From the NCBI RefSeq assembly GCF_018070345.1, contig NZ_JAGPXX010000003.1, positions 248,001-312,000 on the forward strand: a stretch of 64,000 nucleotides of DNA. The letters are read 5' to 3'. Below are positions 17,110-25,250 of the stretch, piece by piece. Both the position numbers and the translations under genes were made by a program. This DNA comes from Streptomyces sp. F63. GTDB taxonomy: Bacteria > Actinomycetota > Actinomycetes > Streptomycetales > Streptomycetaceae. Under the pieces are notes generated by a model. The model had not been told where the DNA came from and did not search any database. It worked only from the letters and a program-made list of their open reading frames with translations. Each line of letters begins with the position of its first letter. The stretch's first letter is position 1.

Positions 17110-18101
17110 ACGGTGGTACCCCCCACCCGGCTCGGAGTGCGGAAGGAGCCCAGGTTCTTCCTGATCTTCTGCAGCGGCGTGGGCGGCAGGCTGCGGGTCG
17201 ACCCGCGCTGGAAGTACCGCTCCAGGTAGTACTGGCCGATGCTGAAGACCGTGGTCAGGGCCAGGTACCAGAGGGTGGCGACGAGCAGCAGCTCCATCAC
17301 CGCGAGGTTGCGGGAGTAGATGGTGCTGGCCTCCTTGAGCAGCTCCGGGTACTGGATGGCGAACGCCAGCGACGAGGTCTTGAGCATGTTGATGAACTCG
17401 TTGCCGGTCGGCGGGATGATCACGCGCATGGCCTGCGGCAGCACGATCCGCCGCATGGTGCGGGGGCCGGTCATGCCGAGGGCGTGGGCCGCCTCGGTCT
17501 GGCCCTCGTCCACCGACTGGATGCCCGCGCGGCTGATCTCGGCCATGTAGGCGGCCTCGTTGAGGCCCAGGCCCAGCAGCGCGGCGAGGAACGGCGTCAT
17601 GACGTCGTTCATCTCGTCGCGGTAGAAGCCGAGGTTCAGCAGCGGGAAGACCAGCGCGAGGTTGTACCAGAGCAGGAGCTGGACCAGGACGGGCGTGCCG
17701 CGGAAGAACCAGATGTAGCCCCAGGCGACGGAGGACATCACGGGGTTCTTCGACAGGCGCATCACCGCGAGGAGAGTGCCGAGCACGACGCCGAGGAGCA
17801 TCGCCAGCACGGTGATCTTCAGGGTGTTCCAGGCGCCGGACATGATGGTCCGGTAGGTGAGGTAGTCCGGGACCGTGGGCCAGTGGATCTCGGCGTTCGC
17901 GAACGCGAGGCCGAGCAGGACGAGCAGACCCAGCACGATCGCGGCGCTGATCCAGCGGCCGTAGTGGCGTACGGGGATGGCCTTGACGGCCTGGGGCGGG
18001 ACCGGGGAACCGGCGGTGGCCGGGCCGGAGCCGGAGCCGGCGGTGTCGTCCTTGGATATCGACACCGCCGGGCCCGGCCCCTTGTCATGGGGTTCTGACA
18101 C
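17106..18101 (-). CDS. Polar amino acid ABC transporter, permease
   Basis: The 331-residue protein has a long soluble N-terminus of about 45 residues, then the HisM/GlnP-type permease core. The pattern [20 protein letters not shown] starts the first conserved region, and [28 protein letters not shown] is the EAA loop (shown here by its parts [11 protein letters not shown] and [10 protein letters not shown]) that docks onto the ATPase. One permease gene implies a homodimeric channel. The N-terminal extension and a C-terminal tail of about 30 residues are longer than in enteric relatives. GTG 18101 follows AAAGGTAATTCCCC. Confidence 0.92.
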   Translation of the reverse strand: MSEPHDKGPGPAVSISKDDTAGSGSGPATAGSPVPPQAVKAIPVRHYGRWISAAIVLGLLVLLGLAFANAEIHWPTVPDYLTYRTIMSGAWNTLKITVLAMLLGVVLGTLLAVMRLSKNPVMSSVAWGYIWFFRGTPVLVQLLLWYNLALVFPLLNLGFYRDEMNDVMTPFLAALLGLGLNEAAYMAEISRAGIQSVDEGQTEAAHALGMTGPRTMRRIVLPQAMRVIIPPTGNEFINMLKTSSLAFAIQYPELLKEASTIYSRNLAVMELLLVATLWYLALTTVFSIGQYYLERYFQRGSTRSLPPTPLQKIRKNLGSFRTPSRVGGTTV

Positions 18102-18142
18102 GGGGAATTACCTTTACTGGGGAGCTGTGCTGGTCCGGAGGC

Positions 18143-19090
18143 TCACTTGCCGCCGTTGACGGTCGCCTCGTCCACCGCGCCGTTGGTGACTTCCCACTTC
18201 TCCAGGACCTTCTGGTACTCGCCGTTCTTGATGACGGCGTCGACGGCGGCCTTGATCGCGTCGCGCAGCTCGGTGTTCTTCTTGTTCACGGCGATGCCGT
18301 ACGGGGCGGCGTCGATCTGCTCGCCGACGACCTCGAAGTCCTTGCCGCCGCCGGAGGTCTTGGCGTTGTACGCGGCCACCGGGAAGTCGTTGATGTCCGC
18401 GACGGCGCGGCCCTGCTTGACCTGGAGCAGCGCCTCGGTGTCCTTCTCGAAGGGAAGGATCTTGATCGGCTTGTCGCACTTCTTGCTCTGCGCCTTGGCC
18501 AGGTCCTCGTTGGCGGTGCCGCGCTGGAGGGCCACGGTCTCGCCGCAGAGGTCGTCCAGGGACTTGATGCCCTCCGGGTTGCCCTTCTTGACGAGGATGG
18601 AGGAGCCGGCCCGGAAGTAGTCGACGAAGTCGGCGCCGTCGCCGACCTTCTTGTCGCCGTCCTTGCCCTCCTGGCGCTCCTTGTTGTCCGTCATCGCCGA
18701 CATGATGATGTCGTGGCGGCCCGAGTTGAGGCCGGTGATCAGGCCGTCGAAGGTGCCGTTCTCGAACTTGAACTCGACGCCGAGCTGCTTGCCGAGCGCC
18801 TCGGCGAGGTCCGGGTCGATCCCCGCGACCTGGTCCTTGTCGTCGTAGAACTCGACCGGCGCGTAGGCGATGTCCGAGCCGACCTTGATGACGCCCTTGT
18901 CCTGGATCTCCTTGGGGAGCTTGTCGAAGAGCGGGGCGTCGGATCCCTTGGCCTTCTTGTCGCCGCCGTCCGCGCCGTCGGTCTGGTCGCCGCAGGCGGT
19001 GAGCAGCAGGGCGCCCGCGACCGCTATCGCGCCGACGGCTGCTGTCCGTGACCTGCGGGCGGCCGAGCGGCGGGTGAGGGAAGCGGTCAT
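18143..19090 (-). CDS. Amino acid ABC transporter substrate-binding lipoprotein
   Basis: The 315-residue protein has a basic start (MTASLTRRSAARRSRTA), a hydrophobic stretch and the lipobox LLTACG, so it is a surface lipoprotein. The mature part is a SBP_bac_3 domain: GVIKVGSDIAYAPVEFYDDK, GIDPDLAEALGKQLGVEFKF and DGLITGLNSGRHDII are typical of polar amino acid binders. ATG 19090 has GGAGG 9 nt upstream. It is the first gene of the importer operon, followed by permease and ATPase. Confidence 0.93.
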   Translation of the reverse strand: MTASLTRRSAARRSRTAAVGAIAVAGALLLTACGDQTDGADGGDKKAKGSDAPLFDKLPKEIQDKGVIKVGSDIAYAPVEFYDDKDQVAGIDPDLAEALGKQLGVEFKFENGTFDGLITGLNSGRHDIIMSAMTDNKERQEGKDGDKKVGDGADFVDYFRAGSSILVKKGNPEGIKSLDDLCGETVALQRGTANEDLAKAQSKKCDKPIKILPFEKDTEALLQVKQGRAVADINDFPVAAYNAKTSGGGKDFEVVGEQIDAAPYGIAVNKKNTELRDAIKAAVDAVIKNGEYQKVLEKWEVTNGAVDEATVNGGK

Positions 19091-19613
19091 GGTGGGATCC
19101 TCCTGCGCGTGAGGGATGGAACTGCGGCCGGACACACTCCTGCGAGCGGTGCGACCCTGGCTGATTAGGGCATCTTGCCATCCGGACGGAGCCGCACAGT
19201 CAGCGGTCGTGTCAAAATCGGATAACGGGCAATCCCCTTTGCGTACGGAGCGAACACGGCCGAACACGCCGCCGTCGTGCGCCGAACGAGACCGGCATCA
19301 CGGTTTCCCACCCCTGGCCGGTAAAAGCGCTGGTGAACGGCTTGATCCGGGCTTGACGACGCATCGCGCCGAGCCCAGATGCAAGGGAAGTCACTCGTAT
19401 GAGCAACCGCTCGTCCGGTAGAAAAGACCCTTACACCCCTCACCCGGGGCTCAGGGCGCGTGTGCGGCGCGCCCGGTGTCCGTAACTCCCCCCGCGCGCG
19501 GCTGCGGCCGCGGGACGGCCAACCGCCGTCCGGGGCCGCGGACACGGTGCCCGCTCGCGCCTCAACCCGGCGCGGCAACCCTCAACACTTTTCAGAATGA
19601 AGGGGTCAGAACA
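19091..19613. other. Divergent control region, importer operon and malic enzyme
   Basis: The 523 bp have a perfect TTGACA on the minus strand (19210-19215) that could be the -35 of the importer operon, though the -10 at the right spacing is poor. The region is less GC-rich than its surroundings. No gene is supported. Confidence 0.4.
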
Positions 19614-20831
19614 GTGGCAGCGGAGATCGTGAATCCTCGCAGCGACAGCGACAGCGACAGCGACACGGAGGGCGAAGAGCCCTTCGATCCGGCCTTCGCC
19701 CTGCACCGCGGCGGCAAGATGGCCGTGCAGGCGACCGTGCCCGTGCGCGACCGGGACGATCTGTCCCTCGCCTACACGCCCGGCGTCGCCAAGGTGTGCA
19801 GCGCCATCGCCGAGCAGCCGGAGCTGGTGTACGACTACACCTGGAAGTCGCAGGTCGTGGCGGTCGTCACCGACGGCAGCGCGGTTCTCGGACTCGGTGA
19901 CATCGGCCCGGAGGCGTCGCTGCCCGTGATGGAGGGCAAGGCGATCCTCTTCAAGCAGTTCGGCGGCGTGGACGCGGTGCCCATCGCCCTGGACTGCCGG
20001 GACGTGGACGAGCTCGTCGACACCGTCGCCCGGATGGCCCCCTCCTTCGGCGGGATCAACCTGGAGGACATCTCCGCACCCCGCTGCTTCGAGGTGGAGC
20101 GCAGGCTCCAGGAGCGCCTCGACATCCCCGTCTTCCACGACGACCAGCACGGCACGGCCATCGTCACCCTCGCCGCCCTGCGCAACGCCGCGCGGCTCAC
20201 CGGCCGGTCGCTCGGCGAGCTGCGGGCGGTCATCTCCGGCGCCGGCGCCGCGGGTGTCGCCATCGCGAAGATCCTCATCGAGGCGGGGATCGGCGATGTG
20301 GCGGTCTGCGACCGCAAGGGCATCGTGTCGGCGGACCGGGACGACCTGACCGACGTCAAGCGGGACGTGGCCGGCTTCACCAACAAGGCCGGGCTGAGCG
20401 GTTCGCTGGGGTCCGCGCTCGACGGCGCGGACGTCTTCATCGGGGTCTCCGGCGGCACCGTGGCGGAGACGGCGGTCTCCAAGATGGCCGCGAACGCCAT
20501 GATCTTCGCCATGGCCAACCCGGACCCGGAGATCCACCCGGACGTCGCGCACAAGTACGCGGCCGTGGTGGCCACCGGGCGCTCCGACTACCCGAACCAG
20601 ATCAACAACGTGCTGGCCTTCCCCGGGATCTTCTCCGGCGCCCTCCAGGTGCGGGCCACGCGGATCACCGAGGGCATGAAGCTCGCGGCGGCCGAGGCGC
20701 TGGCCTCGGTGGTCGCGGACGAGCTCAGCGCCGACTGCGTGATCCCCTCGCCGTTCGACGAGCGGGTCGCCCCCGCGGTGACGGCGGCGGTGGCCGCGGC
20801 GGCGCGGGCCGAGGGCGTCGCCCGGCGCTGA
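19614..20831 (+). CDS. NAD(P)-dependent malic enzyme
   Basis: Malic enzyme decarboxylates malate to pyruvate and provides NADH or NADPH. The 405-residue protein is the short bacterial type without a phosphotransacetylase tail. It has LAYTPGVAKVC, the metal-binding region CFEVERRLQERLDIPVFHDD (seen as FEVERRL and IPVFHDDQHGTA) and a Rossmann segment AVISGAGAAGVAIAKIL. An unusual acidic Asp-Ser run (SDSDSDSD) lies near residue 13, encoded by a short GCGACA repeat. GTG 19614 has AAGGGG 9 nt upstream. Whether NAD or NADP is preferred cannot be told. Confidence 0.94.
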   Translation: MAAEIVNPRSDSDSDSDTEGEEPFDPAFALHRGGKMAVQATVPVRDRDDLSLAYTPGVAKVCSAIAEQPELVYDYTWKSQVVAVVTDGSAVLGLGDIGPEASLPVMEGKAILFKQFGGVDAVPIALDCRDVDELVDTVARMAPSFGGINLEDISAPRCFEVERRLQERLDIPVFHDDQHGTAIVTLAALRNAARLTGRSLGELRAVISGAGAAGVAIAKILIEAGIGDVAVCDRKGIVSADRDDLTDVKRDVAGFTNKAGLSGSLGSALDGADVFIGVSGGTVAETAVSKMAANAMIFAMANPDPEIHPDVAHKYAAVVATGRSDYPNQINNVLAFPGIFSGALQVRATRITEGMKLAAAEALASVVADELSADCVIPSPFDERVAPAVTAAVAAAARAEGVARR

Positions 20832-21251
20832 GCCCCGTCCGGGGCCGGCCGGCTCTCCCGGCCGCTGCCCCGGCCCCGGTCCGCCGGGGCGTGCCGTGCC
20901 GTGCGCCCGGACCTCTGTGCCGTGGTGCCGCCTCGGGGGTGGTGCCACGACACCGGTGGGTCCGCGGACGTTCTCCACGGGGCCGGCCTCTCCGTGCCGC
21001 GCGCGGCCGCGCGTACGGCCCTGCCGCCGATGCCCCTCTTCTGCCCGTCCGTCCCCTTGCGCAGGGGGCGCGGGGGCAACGGGGAGGCGCCGGGCCCGGG
21101 AGCCGGGGGGCCGGGGGTCCTCGGCGCGGGGTGGCGGGGAGGCCCGGGGGCCGACGGGCCCGCGGGGAAGGGCCGCCGCTCGGGGGCACGCGGCGCGCGT
21201 CACACCCGTGCGTGGTTCCGTGGGCTCGTCCCGGCGATCTAGGGTCGGATC
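20832..21251. other. Intergenic region after malic enzyme gene
   Basis: The 420 bp between two forward genes hold no supported gene. The only signal is the -10 box at 21240-21245. Confidence 0.5.
21240..21245 (+). promoter_or_regulatory. -10 box for leaderless dehydrogenase mRNA
   Basis: TAGGGT followed by 6 nt and the ATG at 21252; no ribosome site is visible. Confidence 0.5.
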
Positions 21252-22214
21252 ATGTTCGCCGCCTACGCAGCTCGTATCGACCGTGACCAGCCGCTCAACG
21301 GACTGGAAGTGGGTGAGCGCCCCGCGCCCACGGCCCGTTCCGGATGGACGACCGTCAACGTGAGGGCCGCCTCGCTCAACCACCACGACCTGTGGTCCCT
21401 GCGCGGTGTCGGCCTCGGTGAGGAAGCGCTCCCCATGATCCTCGGCTGTGACGCGGCCGGGACCGACGAGGACGGCAACGAGGTGGTGATCCACTCCGTG
21501 ATCGGCCAGAGCGGCCACGGGGTGGGCCCCAAGGAGCCGCGCTCCATCCTCACCGAGCGCTACCAGGGCACCTTCGCCGAGCAGGTCACCGTTCCCGCCT
21601 GGAACGTGCTGCCCAAGCCGAAGGAGCTCAGCTTCGAGGAGGCGGCCTGTCTGCCGACCGCCTGGCTGACCGCGTACCGGATGCTCTTCACCAACGCCGG
21701 TGTCCGCCCCGGTGACTCCGTCCTCGTGCAGGGCGCGGGCGGCGGTGTGGCCACGGCCGCGATCGTCCTCGGCCGGGCGGCCGGGCTGCGGGTGTACGCC
21801 ACCAGCCGGGACGAGGCCAAGCGGCGGCGGGCTGTGGAGCTGGGCGCCCACGAGGCGTACGAGCCCGGCGCGCGGCTGCCGGAGCGGGTGGATGCGGTGA
21901 TGGAGACGGTGGGCGCCGCCACCTGGTCGCACTCCGTCAAGTCGCTGAAGCCGGGCGGCACTCTGGTGATCTCCGGCGCGACCAGCGGGCCGAACCCGAA
22001 GAGCGCCGAGCTGAACCGGATCTTCTTCCTGGAGCTCAAGGTCGTCGGCTCCACGATGGGCAGCAAGGACGAGCTGGAGGACCTGCTCGCCTTCTGCGCC
22101 GGCGCGGGCGTGCGGCCCGTGATCGACTCCGTGCTGCCGCTGGACCGGGCGCGGGAGGGCTTCGAGAAGATGGCGGGCGGCGACCTCTTCGGCAAGATCG
22201 TGCTCACCGTGTGA
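21252..22214 (+). CDS. Zinc-binding-dehydrogenase-family oxidoreductase (MDR superfamily)
   Basis: The 320-residue protein belongs to medium-chain dehydrogenases/reductases. The N-terminal GroES-like domain has VRAASLNHHDLWSLRGVG and ILGCDAAGTDEDG. The Rossmann domain has SVLVQGAGGGVATAAIVLGR, then VDAVMETVGAATWSHS. The usual structural-zinc cysteine cluster is absent and the catalytic-zinc Cys/His set is not evident, so it may act like a quinone oxidoreductase without zinc. The substrate is unknown. The length is normal. It probably has a leaderless mRNA. Confidence 0.88.
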   Translation: MFAAYAARIDRDQPLNGLEVGERPAPTARSGWTTVNVRAASLNHHDLWSLRGVGLGEEALPMILGCDAAGTDEDGNEVVIHSVIGQSGHGVGPKEPRSILTERYQGTFAEQVTVPAWNVLPKPKELSFEEAACLPTAWLTAYRMLFTNAGVRPGDSVLVQGAGGGVATAAIVLGRAAGLRVYATSRDEAKRRRAVELGAHEAYEPGARLPERVDAVMETVGAATWSHSVKSLKPGGTLVISGATSGPNPKSAELNRIFFLELKVVGSTMGSKDELEDLLAFCAGAGVRPVIDSVLPLDRAREGFEKMAGGDLFGKIVLTV

Positions 22215-22359
22215 CACCCGCGCGGGTGCCGTCCCGGCTCCCCGGAGCAGGTGGCCCGCTCCCGCACCGGGCCGCGGGTGTCCCGCTCCCGCACCGGGCC
22301 GGCCCCGTCCGCTGTTCTTCGCACCGGCGGGGCCGCCGGGGCCGGTCCGCGGGCGGCGT

Positions 22360-23502
22360 TCAGGGGCCGGGACGCAGGACGACCCCGATGCGGGCGGCCG
22401 CCGTGGAGAGGTGGCGGCGGGCCTCCCGGAGCTGTTCCTCCGTCACGCCGTGGTCGCGGGCCGCGTCGCGGATGTCGTCGCGGAAGCGGTCCAGCAGCCG
22501 CTCCAGGTCGCGCACGGGGTCCCCGGAGGGCTCCGGGGTTTCCCGTGCCCACTCGGGCTCCGGCGGGGCGGCGCCGGGCGCGGTGCCGGTACGGGTGTCC
22601 GTGGCCGCGCCGCCGTCCGTGAACGCCCCCCGCTCCGTTCCGGGGTCCGTTCCGGCGCCGTGGCCCGTGCCGCTGTCCGCGTCCGTCCCCGCGTCCGTCC
22701 CCGCGTCCGTCCCCGCGTCCGTCCCGGCCTCCGTGCCGGTGTCGGCGCGGCCGCCGGGGCCGCCCGAGAAGCGGTTGACCTCGCGGGTGATCTCCGCGAA
22801 GCCCTCCCGCACCGCGCGCTGCCAGTCGCCGGTGCGGATGTGCTCCTGCGTCTGGTCCTGGAGGCGGCGGGCGAGCCGCTGGATCTCCTCCACGACGGCG
22901 TCCTGGGCGTCCCGGGCCGGTCCGCCGGCCCGCCGGGCCCGCTGCCCGGCGCGGCGGCTCTCCTGGGCGGCGCGGTGCGCCTGCCGTTCCTTGGCACGGC
23001 GGGTTTCCTCCTGCGCCCGTCGCCGGGCGCCCCCGTCGCCGGGGCCGCCGGGCTCCGCGGGGCCGCTGCCGTACTCGCCGCGGTGCGCGCGGGGGGTGCC
23101 GGAGGTGCGGGCCGTGCGGGCCCGCTCGGCCGCCGCGCGCATCTCCCGGCGCAGCTCACTGGCCGAGCCCCGGACGTCCTCGCGGATCTCGGCGGCCAGG
23201 ACCGCCACGGACTCCCGGATCTCGCGCTCCAGATCCGCCAACTCGGCCTGGCGCGCGATGAGTTCGTCCCGTCCGGCCTCGGTGAGGGTGTAGACCTTGC
23301 GGCCGCCCTCGGTGGCGTGGCTGACGAGGCCCTCGCTCTCCAGCTTGGCGAGGCGCGGGTAGACCGTGCCGGCGGACGGTGCGTAGAGGCCCTGGAAGCG
23401 CTCCTCCAGGAGCCGGATCACCTCGTAGCCGTGGCGCGGTGCCTCGTCCAGCAGCTTGAGCAGGTAGAGGCGGAGCCGGCCGTGGGCGAAGACGGGGGGC
23501 AT
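22360..23502 (-). CDS. PadR-family transcriptional regulator with long C-terminal region
   Basis: Residues 1-85 form a PadR winged helix: LRLYLLKLLDEAPRHGYEVI, then LYAPSAGTVYPRLAKLESEG and GRKVYTLTEAGRDE. Residues 90-130 look coiled. The rest is a long Arg/Ala-rich then Gly/Thr/Asp-rich linker with GTDA repeats, ending with a helical segment DPVRDLERLLDRFRDDIRDA. At 380 residues it is about twice the usual PadR length. It starts 1 nt after the DUF4097 stop, so the pair is translationally coupled. It probably represses its own operon through the palindrome at 24576. Confidence 0.9.
   Translation of the reverse strand: MPPVFAHGRLRLYLLKLLDEAPRHGYEVIRLLEERFQGLYAPSAGTVYPRLAKLESEGLVSHATEGGRKVYTLTEAGRDELIARQAELADLEREIRESVAVLAAEIREDVRGSASELRREMRAAAERARTARTSGTPRAHRGEYGSGPAEPGGPGDGGARRRAQEETRRAKERQAHRAAQESRRAGQRARRAGGPARDAQDAVVEEIQRLARRLQDQTQEHIRTGDWQRAVREGFAEITREVNRFSGGPGGRADTGTEAGTDAGTDAGTDAGTDADSGTGHGAGTDPGTERGAFTDGGAATDTRTGTAPGAAPPEPEWARETPEPSGDPVRDLERLLDRFRDDIRDAARDHGVTEEQLREARRHLSTAAARIGVVLRPGP
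22679..22726. repeat. 12-bp coding tandem repeat in padR-like gene
   Basis: GCGTCCGTCCCC is repeated three times exactly with a fourth near copy. On the coding strand it gives Gly-Thr-Asp-Ala repeats in the linker of the PadR protein. Confidence 0.85.
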
Positions 23503-23503
23503 G

Positions 23504-24514
23504 TCAGAGCACCTTCTTGTCGTCCGCGGTGTGCGCGGTCTGCGCGGTGTTCGTGCCGTCCGTGCCGTCCGGACCGGGTCCGGTCCCCGGCGCGTCCGAG
23601 GGCGCGCCGGCGGCGTTCCCCGGGCCGCCGCGGGGGCCGGCTCCCGGGTCCCGGCGGGGCGGTCGCACCCCGGCCGGGACGGGCTCCTCGTCCGCTCCGG
23701 GCGGGCGGCGGAGCAGTGCTATGGCGCCGGAGACGCTGGTGGCCTTGAGCCTGCCGCCCCCGTCGCCGAGCCGGCCTCTGATCTTCTTGGCGCCCCAGTG
23801 GTCGGCGATGTCGAGACCGTCGAAGGCGCAGGAGACGGCTCCGCTCGCGGTGTGCGCGTCGATCCTGGTGTCGGCACCGCGCGGGAGCCGGACGGCGACC
23901 TCGCCGGAGATGGTGCTCAGCCGGACGTCGGTGTCCCGGCTCGCGGTGGCGAGGTCGATGACCATGGTGCCGCTGACCGTGTCGGCGCGTACGGAGCGGC
24001 CGGAGCCCTCGATGACGGTGAGGTCACCGGAGACCGAGTTGAAGCGCAGGTCACCGGTGACGGCCTGCGCTTCGACCCGGCCGGAGACGGTCTCGGCGCG
24101 GACCGGGCCGCTCAGCCCGGCGAGGGTGCTGTCCCCGGAGACGCCCCGGAGGTCCGTACCGCCGGAGACCCCGGAGACGACGGTGCCGGCGCCGACCGTC
24201 CCGACCTTGACCCGGGTGCCGGCCGGGACGGTCACCGAGACGGTGGCCTGCCGGTTCCGGCCCTTGCGGTCGAGCCACTGGAGGAAGCCCTGCCAGGGCA
24301 GGTCGTCGTAGGCGATGGTCAGGGTGGAGTCCTCGTGGACGACGGTGAGCGGCGGCCCGTGCAGCTCGTCGATGTGGAGCCGGGCGGGGCCGGAGCCGTC
24401 CGTGCCGACGATGTTGACGTTGCCGCCGACCACGCGGACATGGACGGCGGTGACGGGTGCGTCGAGGACGAACTTGCGCGCCTCGGTGACGGACCACTGG
24501 GACCGGGCTGGCAT
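23504..24514 (-). CDS. DUF4097-family beta-strand-repeat protein
   Basis: The 336-residue protein is built of many short repeats of the pattern VSGxVxAxTVSG (for example LRGVSGDSTLAGLSGPVRAE and VSGDLTVIEGSGRSVRADTV), a right-handed beta-helix-like DUF4097 fold also called an adhesin-like domain. It has no signal peptide or membrane segment. DUF4097 proteins are often paired with PadR regulators and sometimes with membrane partners, but their function is unknown. ATG 24514 begins PARSQWSVTEARKFVLDAP, with AAGG-rich sequence upstream; the frame extends to 24604 without conserved sequence and across the operator. It is the first gene of the operon with padR. Confidence 0.88.
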   Translation of the reverse strand: MPARSQWSVTEARKFVLDAPVTAVHVRVVGGNVNIVGTDGSGPARLHIDELHGPPLTVVHEDSTLTIAYDDLPWQGFLQWLDRKGRNRQATVSVTVPAGTRVKVGTVGAGTVVSGVSGGTDLRGVSGDSTLAGLSGPVRAETVSGRVEAQAVTGDLRFNSVSGDLTVIEGSGRSVRADTVSGTMVIDLATASRDTDVRLSTISGEVAVRLPRGADTRIDAHTASGAVSCAFDGLDIADHWGAKKIRGRLGDGGGRLKATSVSGAIALLRRPPGADEEPVPAGVRPPRRDPGAGPRGGPGNAAGAPSDAPGTGPGPDGTDGTNTAQTAHTADDKKVL

Positions 24515-24575
24515 GGGCCTGACCTGACCTTCCTCCGGGCGGACGGCAGCACGCAACATATCGCGTCTACGAAGA

Positions 24576-24589
24576 CACGATATATCGTG
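24576..24589. promoter_or_regulatory. Palindromic operator upstream of DUF4097-padR operon
   Basis: CACGATATATCGTG is a perfect 14-bp palindrome about 62 bp upstream of the first ATG, in a conspicuously AT-rich patch. A related half-site, CATATCGCG, lies 17-25 bp closer to the gene. It is a likely binding site for the PadR protein encoded by the operon. Confidence 0.65.
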
Positions 24590-24670
24590 GATGGGGGAAG
24601 TCAACAGGCGTAGCCGGCCGGGGCGGTCGCGGTGCCGCGTGCGCGGGCCCGGGTGCGGGTGCGGGTGCGG

Positions 24671-24850
24671 CTACTCGTCGTCCTCGTCGTCGAGGCGGGC
24701 CAGCCAGGTGGCCAGGCGGTCCACCGGCACCTCGAAGTCCGGGTTGAGGTCGACGAACTCACGGAGCCGCTCGGCCACCCAGGACAGCGGGACCTCCTCC
24801 TCGCCGCGCCGGTTCTCCAGCTCCTCGATACCGCGGTCGGTGAAATACAA
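24671..24850 (-). CDS. DUF6104-type small acidic protein, TTG start
   Basis: The 59-residue protein reads YFTDRGIEELENRRGEEEV after the start and ends in LATWLARLDDEDDE. I recognise it as a conserved small actinobacterial protein of unknown function. Homologues as remembered start MYFTDRGIEEL, which points to the TTG at 24850 as the initiator, supported by GCGGAG 6 nt upstream. It is transcribed toward the DUF4097 promoter region and lies 400 bp downstream of the sucA stop. The long upstream frame extension is not conserved-looking and is rich in repeats, so it is not included. Confidence 0.82.
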   Translation of the reverse strand: MYFTDRGIEELENRRGEEEVPLSWVAERLREFVDLNPDFEVPVDRLATWLARLDDEDDE

Positions 24851-25101
24851 CGTGCGCTCCGCCAGGACGATCGGTGGGAATGGGGCGGGGCCAGGATATT
24901 CCTGCCCGGACGGGCGCCCTCCGGGGCCCTGCCGCTCCCGGGGCGGGGGCCGTGACGGGCCGGGGCTGTGACGCGGGGCGCCGCCGGAGAGGCCCCGTCC
25001 GGGTGCGGGCCCGAGCCCGGGCGCCGCCCCGGCCCGCCGGCCGGCTTGCGCAGCCGCGGGTGGTCGTGGAGGCGCCGCCGGCCGGCAGGGGCGCACGGGC
25101 C

Positions 25102-25165
25102 GGTACGGAGAAGGGCCGGTACGGAGAAGGGCCGGTGCGGAGAAGGGCCGGTGCGGAGAAGGGCC
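25102..25165. repeat. Four tandem copies of a 16-bp unit
   Basis: The unit is GGTACGGAGAAGGGCC; copies 1 and 2 are identical and copies 3 and 4 share one A-to-G change. The array abuts the left arm of the sucA hairpin. Confidence 0.9.
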
Positions 25166-25197
25166 GGGCCCCCGCCGCGAGGGCGGGGGCCCGGCCC
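25161..25197 (-). terminator. Terminator hairpin after sucA/kgd
   Basis: A perfect 16-bp GC stem (25161-25176 with 25182-25197) closes on the 5-nt loop GCGAG, 54 nt after the sucA stop. There is no T-tract. Confidence 0.85.
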
Positions 25198-25250
25198 GTG
25201 CGCCGTGCCCGGTCGTCCCGGCGCGGTACGAGGCCCCGGGACGCGCGCGG

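Larger units (their letters stand above)
24851..25250. other. Intergenic region with 16-bp repeats and terminator
   Basis: The 400 bp between the DUF6104 gene and the sucA stop are very GC-rich. They contain four 16-bp tandem repeats (25102-25165) and a long hairpin (25161-25197). No gene is supported despite open frames. Confidence 0.6.

Noticed and set aside
25102..25165. CRISPR array
   Set aside because: The four 16-bp units are directly adjacent, with no spacers, and no cas genes are near.
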